Notes: generated by a model not told the origin, from the letters alone. A DNA stretch of 64,000 bases from Exiguobacterium sp. SL-9 (GCF_004336985.1 NZ_SJUO01000002.1:186001-250000); one strand, 5' to 3'. Positions 1 through 8,295 are shown, counted from the stretch's first letter. Made by a program: numbers and translations.

Positions 1-16
1 GATTTAATGTTTCCAT
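1..16 (-). CDS. 5' end of an unidentified gene leaving the left edge
   Basis: On the minus strand an ATG at 14-16 follows a good Shine-Dalgarno (GGTGGAG, about 7 bases upstream) and reads Met-Glu-Thr-Leu-Asn before the window ends. Product unknown. Its upstream region (17-185) carries several operator-like sequences, including an FNR/Rex-type box and a cre-like box, so I infer a gene controlled by oxygen or redox state and carbon source, for example a fermentation or respiration gene. Five residues cannot identify it. Confidence 0.55.
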
Positions 17-64
17 ATTGATTCTCCACCCTTCGAACAATCTGTTTCATGTTTTTGTTTTGTC

Positions 65-95
65 TGTTACATAAAGATTGTAACATCATTCACAA
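65..95 (-). promoter_or_regulatory. Candidate promoter covered by a TGTTACA inverted repeat
   Basis: Minus strand: a -35-like TTGTGA (90-95), a 16-base spacer and a -10-like TATGTA (68-73) precede the left-edge gene. A perfect inverted repeat, TGTTACA-N7-TGTAACA (65-85), covers the -10 and most of the spacer, the position expected for a repressor operator. I do not recognise the regulator; the spacing does not fit GlnR/TnrA. Confidence 0.4.
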
Positions 96-109
96 ACACT
101 CACTACTAA

Positions 110-123
110 GGAAACCGTTTTCA
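110..123 (-). promoter_or_regulatory. cre-like site (CcpA)
   Basis: On the minus strand the 14-mer TGAAAACGGTTTCC matches the Bacillus cre consensus TGWNANCGNTNWCA at all but the last defined position. It lies upstream of the left-edge gene's candidate promoter, which would fit CcpA-dependent activation or carbon control. Confidence 0.45.
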
Positions 124-130
124 CTTTGGC

Positions 131-152
131 AATATTGTGACAATATTCACAT
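131..152 (-). promoter_or_regulatory. FNR/Rex-type operator
   Basis: TGTGA-CAATAT-TCACA at 136-151 is a perfect match to the CRP/FNR-type consensus TGTGA-N6-TCACA used by Bacillus Fnr. It also resembles the Rex box TTGTGAA-N4-TTCACAA with two mismatches. An overlapping perfect palindrome, AATATTGT-G-ACAATATT, spans 131-147. Its position upstream of the left-edge gene suggests oxygen or NADH control; which regulator binds is not decided. Confidence 0.5.
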
Positions 153-185
153 TCATTTGAAACATCTTCACTGACTGTACTACCC

Positions 186-956
186 TCATCGCAGCAAGAG
201 GAAACTAATCGCCGCGGCCGAGGCAATCGCCAATATATTGACGGCATCATTGCCAAGAAAGCGCCAGCCTGACACGTATGACGTCGGCTCGTGATGATGG
301 ACTTTCTTCTCGGTCAGCTTGCCACACACTTGGCATCGAAACTTGCGTTGGACCGTCGCGCCAAGGAGTGTATCGACGACGCTCCCTGTCAGGCCGAGTG
401 CAATCAACAATCCGGCGAACGCCAAGCTGATATCGATGAACGGTAGCGACGCGCCGATGATCAACGTCGCCCCGGCAATCGACATGAACGTCCCAAACAA
501 AGACACCCCACCGCTCGTTCCCGGCTCGACTTCACGGAACGTCAAGACGGAGCGTGGTTTTTGTTTGGCGAGGACTCCAAACTCAGAGCCCCACGTATCG
601 CTCGTCGCTGCCGCAATCGAAGCGATATACGCGAACAGCCAGGCATCGCTCGGAACAAGAATCATACCGAGCGCTGTCGCCATTCCGACGCCACCGTTGG
701 CGAGAACTTGCACAAAGTCACGAGGGCCAGATTTCTCAACAATCTCATCGACCGGTTCTTTGTCGCGAGAACGGTATTTCGAGGCGAGCGATGATGTTGA
801 AAAGAAGACACCGAGTAAATAGAGCCCGAACCAACCAAAGCCGTACCCGATGACCGTACCTGTCACGACCGTCAAGACGGCACCGGAGCGGGTCAAGGAA
901 CGCAGACGATAGCCGGCAAAAGCTACCAGGCAAGTTACAAGGAAGATTGCGAGCAT
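186..956 (-). CDS. DUF92 family integral membrane protein
   Basis: 256 residues, strongly hydrophobic, with about six predicted membrane segments. A Ser/Gly-rich stretch (ATSDTWGSEFG...LGATVQRKFRC) is typical of DUF92/TIGR00297 proteins. A CxxC motif (CQVCGKLTEKKVHHH) near residue 208 could bind metal. Some relatives act as phytyl-phosphate or CTP-dependent kinases in plants and cyanobacteria; the role in Bacillota is not established. The ATG at 956 has an AGGG Shine-Dalgarno, and the gene overlaps the 3' end of the cyclo-ligase gene by 22 bases, so the two are probably co-transcribed and translationally coupled. Confidence 0.8.
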   Translation of the reverse strand: MLAIFLVTCLVAFAGYRLRSLTRSGAVLTVVTGTVIGYGFGWFGLYLLGVFFSTSSLASKYRSRDKEPVDEIVEKSGPRDFVQVLANGGVGMATALGMILVPSDAWLFAYIASIAAATSDTWGSEFGVLAKQKPRSVLTFREVEPGTSGGVSLFGTFMSIAGATLIIGASLPFIDISLAFAGLLIALGLTGSVVDTLLGATVQRKFRCQVCGKLTEKKVHHHEPTSYVSGWRFLGNDAVNILAIASAAAISFLLLR

Positions 957-1489
957 AGAATCGTTTCCCTTTCCGTCACGATAAATTCGACAGGAATGTC
1001 GTGTGGCTCGATCGGAACCTCATCGAGCAGTTGGACATCATAGGCCAACGAGATGGTGACGCCTTCGTACGACGCTAAAAAACGATCGTAATAGCCACCA
1101 CCCCAACCAATCCGATACCCGGACCGTTCAAAGACGCGTCCCGGGACAATACATACATCGATTGCCCGCGTCGTCGCGGACGTCGTCGGTTCTAAAATAC
1201 CCATGACACCCGGCTCAAGGTCTTCGAACGAATGAATTTCATGGAACGTGAGTCCCTGTTTCGTAACTTTCGGCACGAACACCGATTTTCCTGCTTTCCA
1301 TGCTGAACGGATGAGCGGGACGGTATCGATTTCCAAATCGAGAGCGAGCGTGACGGCCACGGTGTTTGCCTCTCGCCAGACTTCTAGTCCGGTCAATGTA
1401 TGTATGATGGCACGATCCCGATCCGCCCGATCGCCGAGCCCAAGAATTTTTTGATGAACGCTTTGACGGAGCTGTTGTTTTTCAATCAA
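935..1489 (-). CDS. 5-formyltetrahydrofolate cyclo-ligase
   Basis: 184 residues, full length for the family (B. subtilis YqgN type). It converts 5-formyl-THF and ATP to 5,10-methenyl-THF, salvaging folate in the cytoplasm. Diagnostic features are an N-terminal basic helix (KQQLRQSVHQKI) and the C-terminal motif YRIGWGGGYYDRFL, which holds the nucleotide-phosphate/metal loop. The start is TTG at 1489, preceded by AAGGGGG seven bases upstream; no better ATG exists. It follows rpmG, as in B. subtilis, but a terminator (1508-1537) separates the two. Confidence 0.9.
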   Translation of the reverse strand: MIEKQQLRQSVHQKILGLGDRADRDRAIIHTLTGLEVWREANTVAVTLALDLEIDTVPLIRSAWKAGKSVFVPKVTKQGLTFHEIHSFEDLEPGVMGILEPTTSATTRAIDVCIVPGRVFERSGYRIGWGGGYYDRFLASYEGVTISLAYDVQLLDEVPIEPHDIPVEFIVTERETILCSQSSL

Positions 1490-1507
1490 TGGAATTCCCC
1501 CTTGTTC

Positions 1508-1537
1508 AAAAAAAAGGCCGCCACATGAGTGACGGCC
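1508..1537 (-). terminator. Intrinsic terminator after rpmG
   Basis: Minus strand: a GC-rich hairpin (GGCCGTCAC / GTGGCGGCC, 4-base loop) followed by a run of eight T, just past the rpmG stop. Confidence 0.85.
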
Positions 1538-1544
1538 AGTCTCA

Positions 1545-1694
1545 TTATTTCACTTCGCGGTAAAGCGTGTGACGACGGAGACGTGGGTTGTATTTGCGCA
1601 ATTCGAGGCGCTCTGGGTTGTTACGTTTGTTTTTCTTCGTGATGTACGTGCGATCGCCTGTTTCTGTGCAAGCTAGTGTGATTTTAACGCGCAT
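1545..1694 (-). CDS. rpmG: 50S ribosomal protein L33
   Basis: 49 residues, starting [15 protein letters not shown] and ending [10 protein letters not shown], the length and pattern of bacterial L33, a component of the large ribosomal subunit. The zinc-binding Cys pairs of the C+ form are absent: only one Cys is visible (Cys9), so this is a zinc-independent (C-) paralogue, as with RpmGA in B. subtilis. Start ATG at 1694 follows GGGAGTGAAAGAA. C- paralogues are sometimes Zur-controlled, but I see no Zur box here. The stop is followed directly by a terminator. Confidence 0.93.
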   Translation of the reverse strand: MRVKITLACTETGDRTYITKKNKRNNPERLELRKYNPRLRRHTLYREVK

Positions 1695-1762
1695 TTCTTT
1701 CACTCCCATCTTACTGATGTTGTATCAAGTGCTTTTGCTTTACAGTCTAAGCATACTCAATT

Positions 1763-1791
1763 ATCCTACCAAGTTTTATTTGAAAAAGCAA
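1763..1791 (-). promoter_or_regulatory. Candidate rpmG promoter
   Basis: Minus strand: TTGCTT (1786-1791), 17 bases, TAGGAT (1763-1768). It lies directly after the stop of the upstream GH57 gene; no terminator separates the two genes. Confidence 0.45.
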
Positions 1792-1793
1792 GG

Positions 1794-3995
1794 TTATTTC
1801 GTGTTCTTTTTCAAACGTTTCTGCCCGTATGGCGAAGCATCGAGCGGCAGGCAGGTTTTTACGTTATCGCCAATCGGATAGCGCATTCCGACTTCCTCGG
1901 TCGACAGTTGTTCGCAAATAAAGACCGTATCGGCTTCAGCGAGGATGCTGCTCTCGATTCGATGGATTGCGTCGAACAGTCCGCCGTGTCCATGCGGATT
2001 GCGGGTCGTTTCAAATGACAACATAGTTGAGTATAACGGAACTTGTAGTGCTTTCGCAAGTGAACGTGCCGCTGTAATCGTCATCCAATCAAATTGATGG
2101 ATCGCTTTGAACACGACTTTCGAGCCAAGTTCATGTACGAGTTTGACATAAGCCACGTTTTGGGCCGCGACTTGGTTCATTACGTGCTCCAAGAACGGGC
2201 TTGTAAGGCGCACACGATACACGTGCACGTGGTTATGACGTTCATACTCGGGAAGACCTTCCTTGAACGGTGTCAAGACGTAGACGGTCTCCCCTTCCGC
2301 GGCTCGTGCCTCGACTTCGTCGATGACACGGCGACCCAGGTCACCGACGACGTTGCCTGTAAATTCTGGCGTCAAGACGAGAATTGCTTCATCCACTTGA
2401 CCACGCTCTTCGGTCACATAAAAATCGTGAGGTGACAGGAACGTGTCGATGTCAATGTCCACGTCATCCAGGAACGGATACGCGCGATAATGATCAGCGA
2501 GCAACTCGTCTGATAGCTTGTCTTGGTAAAGCGCCGTCTCCAATTCAGCAAACAGGCGCGTATGCTCACGGAAGCGTTCCGCTGCATATTGGGCCGTCGT
2601 CTGGCCATCGAGGATGAACGCCCAGTCACTTGACACAGCGAGCACGTAATGGCGAACGAGTTGGATGAGCGCACGGTCGACGAGAGGCGACTTATGACGA
2701 TAGTCGGCCACGTCTTTAACGAGTTGCGTCTCCATCATGTGTAAATGACGTAACATCCATTCGTTGCGCTCGTTGATCCAAACGTCGCCATAACCTTTAC
2801 GTCCCCAGGTGTTCATGGATACGTGAACCGTCTCAAGGTCCTGGAAGTGGCGCTCGAGGAACAACGCAGGCGTGATCGTCTCGATTCCAAACTCTTCGAG
2901 TCGCTCGGCGACTTTTCCGAGGAACTCAGGACCTTCAAACCACCAGTGCCCGAACAACTCGGCATCGAACGGCGCCGTGACGAGAAACGGCGGGAACATT
3001 TGTCCACCGTGTGCCTCGAGGTGCCCTTCGAGCGTTTGCGCGAAATCGAGAGCGTGGTTGTCAATTTGATGCTCGGCCCAGGCACGCACGTAGAAATCTT
3101 TTTCGTCCGTGTCACCCGTGATGCGGTGCATCTTCAAACCCGTATCGAAGCGAATTCCTTCCGGGTGCATGAACGCCTGGATGTATTCCCAGTCCCGATC
3201 GTAGGCAAGGTCGCGATAGAATTCGCGATAGTCCGGATGACCCGGATAGCCAATCATCGAGCTCCAAATTTTCCCGGAGATAATTTGGTCACGCGGGAAC
3301 AAGGCGACGCCATGCGGCGAATAGACTGGGGCGCCGATGCCTTTATCCGGTGTTGGATCGGCGTCGAGCAAGGCGTGCTCATCGACGAACGTATAACGAA
3401 CGCCTTCCTCGTACAAGATGCGGTCGACACCTGGCGTGTAGGCGCACTCCGGCAACCAAATGCCGGTCGGGCGGAACCCGTAATGACGCTCGAAACAGTT
3501 CAGTCCTGTCCGAATTTCCGCGCGGGCGGCCTGATCAGTGTACAAGTGCGGGTTGAAGCCGTGCGTCGCCGTACACGTGATCATATCGATGAACCCTTGC
3601 TCCCGATATGTACGGAAGGCGTGGTTCAAATTCTTTTCCCAATGGAGGAACGTGTTTTTCAAGTCGAGGTAGCGCTGACGATAAAAATGAAGCGCATCGA
3701 CTTCTGGCTCGCTCCGACCTTCGGCGAGCTCGATGTCAATCAATTCGAGCATCTCATCCAAGTGTTCGACATAGCGATCTTGCACGAGCGGGTCGGCGAG
3801 CATCTCGACGACGGGTGGTGAGATGCTGACCGTCCAATGGAGCGGCTTTTGCAGACGGTCGACTTGCCATAGAATCGGGATATATGTCTCGGAGATGGCT
3901 TCATACACCCATCTCTCTTCTAAGCGGTGCTTCTCTTCATGTCTCACGTACGGAAGGTGGGCATGAAGGACGAGTGAAAAATAACCAGGTTTCAT
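1794..3995 (-). CDS. GH57 alpha-glucan branching enzyme-like protein fused to an N-terminal half of a glycosyltransferase
   Basis: 733 residues. Residues 1-525 are a GH57 branching-enzyme (DUF1957) domain: HAHLPYVRH at 11-19, the nucleophile motif GIWLPEC with Glu183, and APFDAELFGHWWFEG with the acid/base Asp344; both catalytic residues are present. Residues 535-733 look like the first Rossmann domain of a GT4/GT5 glycosyltransferase (ILVLTPEFTGNVVGDLGRR, then VYVLTP and a Gly/His-rich loop). The protein stops before the second GT-B domain, so nucleotide-sugar binding residues are missing, and no remnant lies downstream. I infer an active glycogen-branching domain with a partner-binding or sugar-binding tail. 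It sits 14 bases after the DUF4912 gene. Confidence 0.82.
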   Translation of the reverse strand: MKPGYFSLVLHAHLPYVRHEEKHRLEERWVYEAISETYIPILWQVDRLQKPLHWTVSISPPVVEMLADPLVQDRYVEHLDEMLELIDIELAEGRSEPEVDALHFYRQRYLDLKNTFLHWEKNLNHAFRTYREQGFIDMITCTATHGFNPHLYTDQAARAEIRTGLNCFERHYGFRPTGIWLPECAYTPGVDRILYEEGVRYTFVDEHALLDADPTPDKGIGAPVYSPHGVALFPRDQIISGKIWSSMIGYPGHPDYREFYRDLAYDRDWEYIQAFMHPEGIRFDTGLKMHRITGDTDEKDFYVRAWAEHQIDNHALDFAQTLEGHLEAHGGQMFPPFLVTAPFDAELFGHWWFEGPEFLGKVAERLEEFGIETITPALFLERHFQDLETVHVSMNTWGRKGYGDVWINERNEWMLRHLHMMETQLVKDVADYRHKSPLVDRALIQLVRHYVLAVSSDWAFILDGQTTAQYAAERFREHTRLFAELETALYQDKLSDELLADHYRAYPFLDDVDIDIDTFLSPHDFYVTEERGQVDEAILVLTPEFTGNVVGDLGRRVIDEVEARAAEGETVYVLTPFKEGLPEYERHNHVHVYRVRLTSPFLEHVMNQVAAQNVAYVKLVHELGSKVVFKAIHQFDWMTITAARSLAKALQVPLYSTMLSFETTRNPHGHGGLFDAIHRIESSILAEADTVFICEQLSTEEVGMRYPIGDNVKTCLPLDASPYGQKRLKKNTK

Positions 3996-4009
3996 TTAAA
4001 AAATCCTCC

Positions 4010-4777
4010 TCAGCGCACGAATCGGTATGCGGAATATTTAGGTAATGTGTCGAGAAGTTCAGGAGACTCGACTTCTCCGTATTGCCAACGCCGCACCGGT
4101 TCGGCGAAACGACCGTGTCCAGCCGGCTCCGCACGTGGTGTATCGATTGGTGAGGATGCGAGTAACGGCAGAAACTCCCCTTCCATCGTCCGAATCCCGA
4201 ACTCGAATACATATGTCGTGTTCGGATCGAGCGGTCGGACGAACCAACTGTTCGTCATCTCTGGCAATTCGAACGTATATGACCGGTTCGCATGTCCGCT
4301 CGCGTAATCGAGCAGCGTGATGTCAAGGATACGAAACGCTTTTGGTAAGTCTTCCCAAGGACGCATGAATTGCATCGACAGCGTCTCTTTGACACTGTCC
4401 GACACTTCCCAGAAGACGTAGACGGCGTTCGGCGATTGGACGACCGCATGCATCAAGTCTTGATCATAGCGGTCTGGGAGCTTCCAGAACCCTTCTGGAC
4501 CTTTGTCAAGAAGCGGTGATTGGATTGGGTCCTCATGTTGCAGTGTCGAAGCGACCTGCTTCACAGATGAGGCGGGTACTTGCTTCAAGTTAGATGTCAT
4601 TGCTTTCTTCCCTTCGGTCTTTCGTTTTGGTGCAGCTACCGGCTTCGCCGGCTCCCCGTGTTGGGATCGCCATTTGCGCCAAGCGTATTGGACTTTCCCG
4701 ATTGGCATATCTAATTGTTCTGCAATCTGTTTTAGCGTTAGTCCTTGTTGTTTCAAGGAAACGATTTTCTCTTCCAT
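4010..4777 (-). CDS. DUF4912 domain protein with N-terminal helix-turn-helix-like segment
   Basis: 255 residues. Residues 1-40 resemble a small helix-turn-helix (EEKIVSLKQQGLTLKQIAEQLDMPIGKVQYAWRKW, shown here only as a pattern spanning residues 2-37). Residues 40-85 are a low-complexity linker. The rest is DUF4912 (DRYDQDLMHAVVQSPNAVYV, then FWEVSD), a beta-rich module with features of carbohydrate-binding folds. DUF4912 genes often lie beside GH57 and glycogen genes; here the GH57 gene follows 14 bases later, so the two probably form one unit. Whether the HTH-like part binds DNA is unknown. ATG at 4777 has GAAGGGAG 11 bases upstream. Confidence 0.75.
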   Translation of the reverse strand: MEEKIVSLKQQGLTLKQIAEQLDMPIGKVQYAWRKWRSQHGEPAKPVAAPKRKTEGKKAMTSNLKQVPASSVKQVASTLQHEDPIQSPLLDKGPEGFWKLPDRYDQDLMHAVVQSPNAVYVFWEVSDSVKETLSMQFMRPWEDLPKAFRILDITLLDYASGHANRSYTFELPEMTNSWFVRPLDPNTTYVFEFGIRTMEGEFLPLLASSPIDTPRAEPAGHGRFAEPVRRWQYGEVESPELLDTLPKYSAYRFVR

Positions 4778-4849
4778 TTTATATGTGGCTCCCTTCTAAA
4801 AAAAATCCATGTGTTCTATTATTCGCCTCTAATCCGTGAATTCCTGCAC

Positions 4850-4886
4850 AAAAAAAGTAAAGAACAACTGGTCTGTTGTTCTTTAC
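4850..4886 (-). terminator. Intrinsic terminator of the pst-phoU operon
   Basis: Minus strand: a perfect 12-base-pair stem, GTAAAGAACAAC / GTTGTTCTTTAC with a 6-base loop, then a T run. It directly follows the phoU stop. Confidence 0.9.
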
Positions 4887-4894
4887 CACTCTTC

Positions 4895-5557
4895 TTACTG
4901 ATTTAAATCATAATGTTTCCCTTTTTCAAGGAAAATGAGGTGTTCACCGAAATTAGTCACGTGATCGCCCATCCGTTCTAAATAGCGGGCAATGTTCGAA
5001 AACTCATAAACGTCGTTCGTTCCAACAGTCATCGTTGGCACAGAGCTCATATATTGTTTGATTGTCTGCAAGTTCAACTCATCGATGACTCTGTCCATCT
5101 CGTTCAATTCACGTACTCGGCTGACCTCACCTTTTCGGTATGCACGTGTGGCGAGCTCGAGCATGTCGATCAACTGCTCGGCCATCTGCTTGAGCGGTTT
5201 GATATCGAGGACGTATGGGACATGCTCGATACGACCGACTGCTTTGGCAATGTTTGTCGCATAGTCTGCAATGCGCTCTAGGTCTGTTGCTGACTTCATT
5301 GTTACAATCAAGCGACGAAGATCGGTCGCAACCGGTTGCTGTTTCGCAATGAGTATAATCGCCTCATCGTTAATTTCGAGTTCTAAGTCATCCAGTTCGT
5401 TATCGTTGTCGATAACCATTTGGGCTAACTCGAGGTCACGCTTCTCAAGCACCTCGATAGCGGTAGCCGTCTGGCGCATCGTCAAGTTCGCCAGGCGAAC
5501 GACTTTATCTTCTAGTTCGTTTAACTTCATATCAAAGAATGTGCGATTTTGTGCCAT
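4895..5557 (-). CDS. phoU: Phosphate signalling protein PhoU
   Basis: 220 residues, full length. Two three-helix PhoU repeats are visible, each with the metal-binding E/DxxxD pattern (DNELDDLELEIND; ATDLERIADYATN; YLERMGDHVTN). PhoU couples the Pst transporter to the PhoR kinase, repressing the Pho regulon when phosphate is sufficient, and limits Pst uptake. It is the last gene of pstSCAB-phoU, 15 bases after pstB. The start has AAGGGGAG six bases upstream. B. subtilis lacks phoU in this operon and has a second pstB there, so this arrangement resembles other Firmicutes. Confidence 0.95.
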   Translation of the reverse strand: MAQNRTFFDMKLNELEDKVVRLANLTMRQTATAIEVLEKRDLELAQMVIDNDNELDDLELEINDEAIILIAKQQPVATDLRRLIVTMKSATDLERIADYATNIAKAVGRIEHVPYVLDIKPLKQMAEQLIDMLELATRAYRKGEVSRVRELNEMDRVIDELNLQTIKQYMSSVPTMTVGTNDVYEFSNIARYLERMGDHVTNFGEHLIFLEKGKHYDLNQ

Positions 5558-5572
5558 GATTGTCTCCCCTTC

Positions 5573-6406
5573 TTAACCGAACCGGCCAGAAATATAATCT
5601 TCAGTCCGTTTGTCCGTTGGATTCGAGAAGATCTTATCGGTCGCATCGAACTCGACAACTTCTCCGTTCAAGAAGAACGCTGTTTTATCCGATACACGAG
5701 CCGCTTGTTGCATGTTGTGTGTGACGATAATGATCGAGTACTGCTCTTTCAACTCCTGGACGAGCTCCTCGACTTTGAGAGTCGAGATTGGATCGAGCGC
5801 TGACGTCGGTTCATCCATGAGGATGACGTCTGGCTCGATGGCGAGCGTTCGGGCAATACAAAGTCGTTGCTGTTGACCACCCGAGAGGCCATACGCGTTC
5901 TCGTTCAAGCGATCTTTCACTTCGTCCCAGATGGCAGCGCCACGTAACGAGCGTTCGACAATTTCATCGAGCACTTTCTTGTTTTTGATGCCGTGTGTCC
6001 GCGGTCCGTAAGCGACATTATCATATACCGATTTCGGGAACGGGTTCGGCTGTTGGAACACCATGCCGACTGACGTACGGAGATCTTCGACTCTATAGTC
6101 ACGGTTGAAGATGTTGCGTCCATGATACAAGATTTCACCATTCGTACGAACCGATGGCACGAGCTCGACCATCCGGTTCAACGTCTTGATGAACGTCGAC
6201 TTCCCGCACCCGGACGGACCGATGATGGCCGTCACTTCGTTTTGCTTGATGTCGAGGTTGACGTCGATCAATGCCTGATCGTCGCCATACCATAAGTTCA
6301 AGTTGTTCACGACATAGGCACTGTCTTTTTGCATCACGGTCTCGTTCGGTTGGGTCGTCGTTGTATTCACTTCATGATCTCCTTTGAGTTCTTTTTGTTT
6401 CATCAT
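5573..6406 (-). CDS. pstB: Phosphate ABC transporter ATP-binding protein
   Basis: 277 residues. Walker [10 protein letters not shown], signature LSGGQQQR, Walker [14 protein letters not shown] and the switch His (THNMQ) are intact. It powers PstCA phosphate import on the inner face of the membrane. The ATG at 6406 follows GAGGAGG at 9 bases; a second possible start (GTG at 6370) also has its own AAAGGAG, so a shorter form lacking 12 residues is possible. Only one pstB is present, unlike the two in B. subtilis. Confidence 0.96.
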   Translation of the reverse strand: MMKQKELKGDHEVNTTTTQPNETVMQKDSAYVVNNLNLWYGDDQALIDVNLDIKQNEVTAIIGPSGCGKSTFIKTLNRMVELVPSVRTNGEILYHGRNIFNRDYRVEDLRTSVGMVFQQPNPFPKSVYDNVAYGPRTHGIKNKKVLDEIVERSLRGAAIWDEVKDRLNENAYGLSGGQQQRLCIARTLAIEPDVILMDEPTSALDPISTLKVEELVQELKEQYSIIIVTHNMQQAARVSDKTAFFLNGEVVEFDATDKIFSNPTDKRTEDYISGRFG

Positions 6407-6437
6407 CTCGAGAGTCCTCCTCGTTTACTGCTACGAC

Positions 6438-7349
6438 TTAATGTCGATTTGTATATTTATTGCGGATATAGATGGCAGCCGAGTTCATAATAATCAACAT
6501 CGTCATCAAGACGATGATGCCGGCTGCGGCCAGGTTTTGGAATTCTGCTTGTGGACGGCTCGTCCAGTTATAAATTTGAATCGGGAGCGCCGTGAAGTCT
6601 GAGAACACACTGCTCGGCGTCGTTGAAATAAACGTCGCGGCACCGACCATGATCAGCGGAGCCGTCTCACCGATGGCACGTGATACGGCCAAAATAATCC
6701 CTGTAATAATCCCTGGAATGGCTGATGGCAAGACGACGTTGAACGTCGTCTGCCACTTCGAGGCACCGAGCGCGAGTGATGCATGGCGCAACTCCATCTT
6801 GACAGACCGGAGTGCTTCTTGCGACGCGACGATGACGATTGGCAAACTCATCAGTCCGAGCGTCAGAGCACCCGCCATGATTGAATTCCCGAGTTCCATG
6901 ACCCGTACAAAAATTGTCAATCCGAGCAATCCGAATACGATGGATGGGACGCCCGCCAAGTTTGAGATGTTCACTTCGATAAATGAAGTGACACGGTTTT
7001 TTGGAGCATACTCTTCCAAATAGATGGCGGCACCGACACCGACGATGAACACCATCGGGACGATGAGTAGCATCAACCAAAACGTACCAACTAAGGCAGG
7101 ATACAACCCGGCCTGTTCAGGACGACGCGACGGGAAGTTACGCAAGAAGTCGAGATTGACCCAACCTCCACCTTTGGAAATGACATCATAAATCAATGTC
7201 GATAAGACGAGTAGGGCGAAGACGAGCCCCGCCAAAAAGATGTATTTGAAAATCTCATTCAATTGAAGACGGCGTTTGATTCGTTGTGAAACCGAATCAC
7301 GATCCATCAAGTTCTTCGTATTCTTGAACTCACTGTTCGGTAATGCCAT
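6438..7349 (-). CDS. pstA: Phosphate ABC transporter permease PstA
   Basis: 303 residues with six membrane spans and the binding-protein-dependent permease loop (EALRSVKMELRHASLALGAS, continuing KWQT) that docks on PstB. With PstC it forms the membrane channel. The ATG is one base beyond the pstC stop and uses a GAGGAG inside the end of pstC, so translation is coupled. Confidence 0.95.
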   Translation of the reverse strand: MALPNSEFKNTKNLMDRDSVSQRIKRRLQLNEIFKYIFLAGLVFALLVLSTLIYDVISKGGGWVNLDFLRNFPSRRPEQAGLYPALVGTFWLMLLIVPMVFIVGVGAAIYLEEYAPKNRVTSFIEVNISNLAGVPSIVFGLLGLTIFVRVMELGNSIMAGALTLGLMSLPIVIVASQEALRSVKMELRHASLALGASKWQTTFNVVLPSAIPGIITGIILAVSRAIGETAPLIMVGAATFISTTPSSVFSDFTALPIQIYNWTSRPQAEFQNLAAAGIIVLMTMLIIMNSAAIYIRNKYTNRH

Positions 7350-7350
7350 A

Positions 7351-8295
7351 TTAGTACTCCTCTCTGAAGCGGCGCGTCACCCAGTTGGCGAATAGGTTCA
7401 TCACGAGAGTGAATACGAACAATAGCGCACCGACCGCATAGATACTGTAATATTCGATTGTCCCGTATCCGGCGTCGCCTTTGGCGATTTGGACAATATA
7501 CGCCGTCATCGTCTGAATCGCGTTGAGCGGGTTGAACTCGAAGTTCGGCTGTGACCCACCGGCGATTGTCACAATCATCGTCTCACCAATGGCTCGGCTC
7601 ATCCCGAGGACGATCGACGCGATAATCCCTGAGAGCGCAGCCGGCATAACGACTTTGATGGCAACTTCTAGACGTGTCGCACCAAGACCCAGTGCTCCGT
7701 CACGAATTTTCTTCGGCACGGCGCTCATTGAGTCTTCCGAAATGGAGGCGATCATCGGGATAATCATAATCCCGACTACGATTCCTGGGCTAAGGGCGTT
7801 GTAGATTTGAAGACCCGGAATCAACGCTTGCAAAATCGGTGTAACGAATGACAAGGCGAAGAATCCAAAGACGATCGTCGGAACGCCCGCAAGCACTTCA
7901 AGGATCGGCTTCAAAATTGTACGAGCGCGTTCAGACGCATACTCGCTCAAGTAAATCGCCGATGCCAATCCGAGCGGGACGGCAACAATCATGGCAATCA
8001 CAGTAATTTGAAGTGTCCCCATGACGAGTGCCCAGACGCCGAAACGTTGATCGGCACTAAGCGGGTACCATTCGGTCGAGCCTAAAAATTCGGCGACCGG
8101 CACGCGCTCGAAAAACTTGAACAGTTCAAAACCGAGTGTGAACGCGATTCCGACCGTCGTGACGACCGAAACGAATGCGCTCAAGAATAATAAGAACGGC
8201 ATGACTTTATCAAACACGTTCGTCGTACTGTATTTCTTTTTCTTATTGGCTTCAATCATCTCTCGAATTGAAGGCCCATTGTTTGGTTGGTTCAT
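7351..8295 (-). CDS. pstC: Phosphate ABC transporter permease PstC
   Basis: 314 residues, six spans, with an extended cytoplasmic N-terminus (about 30 polar residues) typical of PstC and the EAA-like loop (KKIRDGALGLGATRLEVAIK). It pairs with PstA. It lies 84 bases downstream of pstS, separated by a strong hairpin (8335-8368) that may lower its expression relative to pstS. Confidence 0.95.
   Translation of the reverse strand: MNQPNNGPSIREMIEANKKKKYSTTNVFDKVMPFLLFLSAFVSVVTTVGIAFTLGFELFKFFERVPVAEFLGSTEWYPLSADQRFGVWALVMGTLQITVIAMIVAVPLGLASAIYLSEYASERARTILKPILEVLAGVPTIVFGFFALSFVTPILQALIPGLQIYNALSPGIVVGIMIIPMIASISEDSMSAVPKKIRDGALGLGATRLEVAIKVVMPAALSGIIASIVLGMSRAIGETMIVTIAGGSQPNFEFNPLNAIQTMTAYIVQIAKGDAGYGTIEYYSIYAVGALLFVFTLVMNLFANWVTRRFREEY

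Noticed and set aside
1545-1694. Zur control of the L33 gene
   Set aside because: Although the protein looks like a zinc-free paralogue, no AAATCGTAAT-type half-site was found upstream.
1695-1793. Remnant of the missing glycosyltransferase C-terminal domain after the GH57 stop
   Set aside because: Only about 100 A/T-rich bases separate the stop from rpmG, and no GT motif is found in any frame.
2823-3821. A 332-codon open frame on the plus strand
   Set aside because: It lies antisense within the GH57 gene; the composition and the lack of a ribosome site or recognisable motifs mark it as a shadow of biased codon use.
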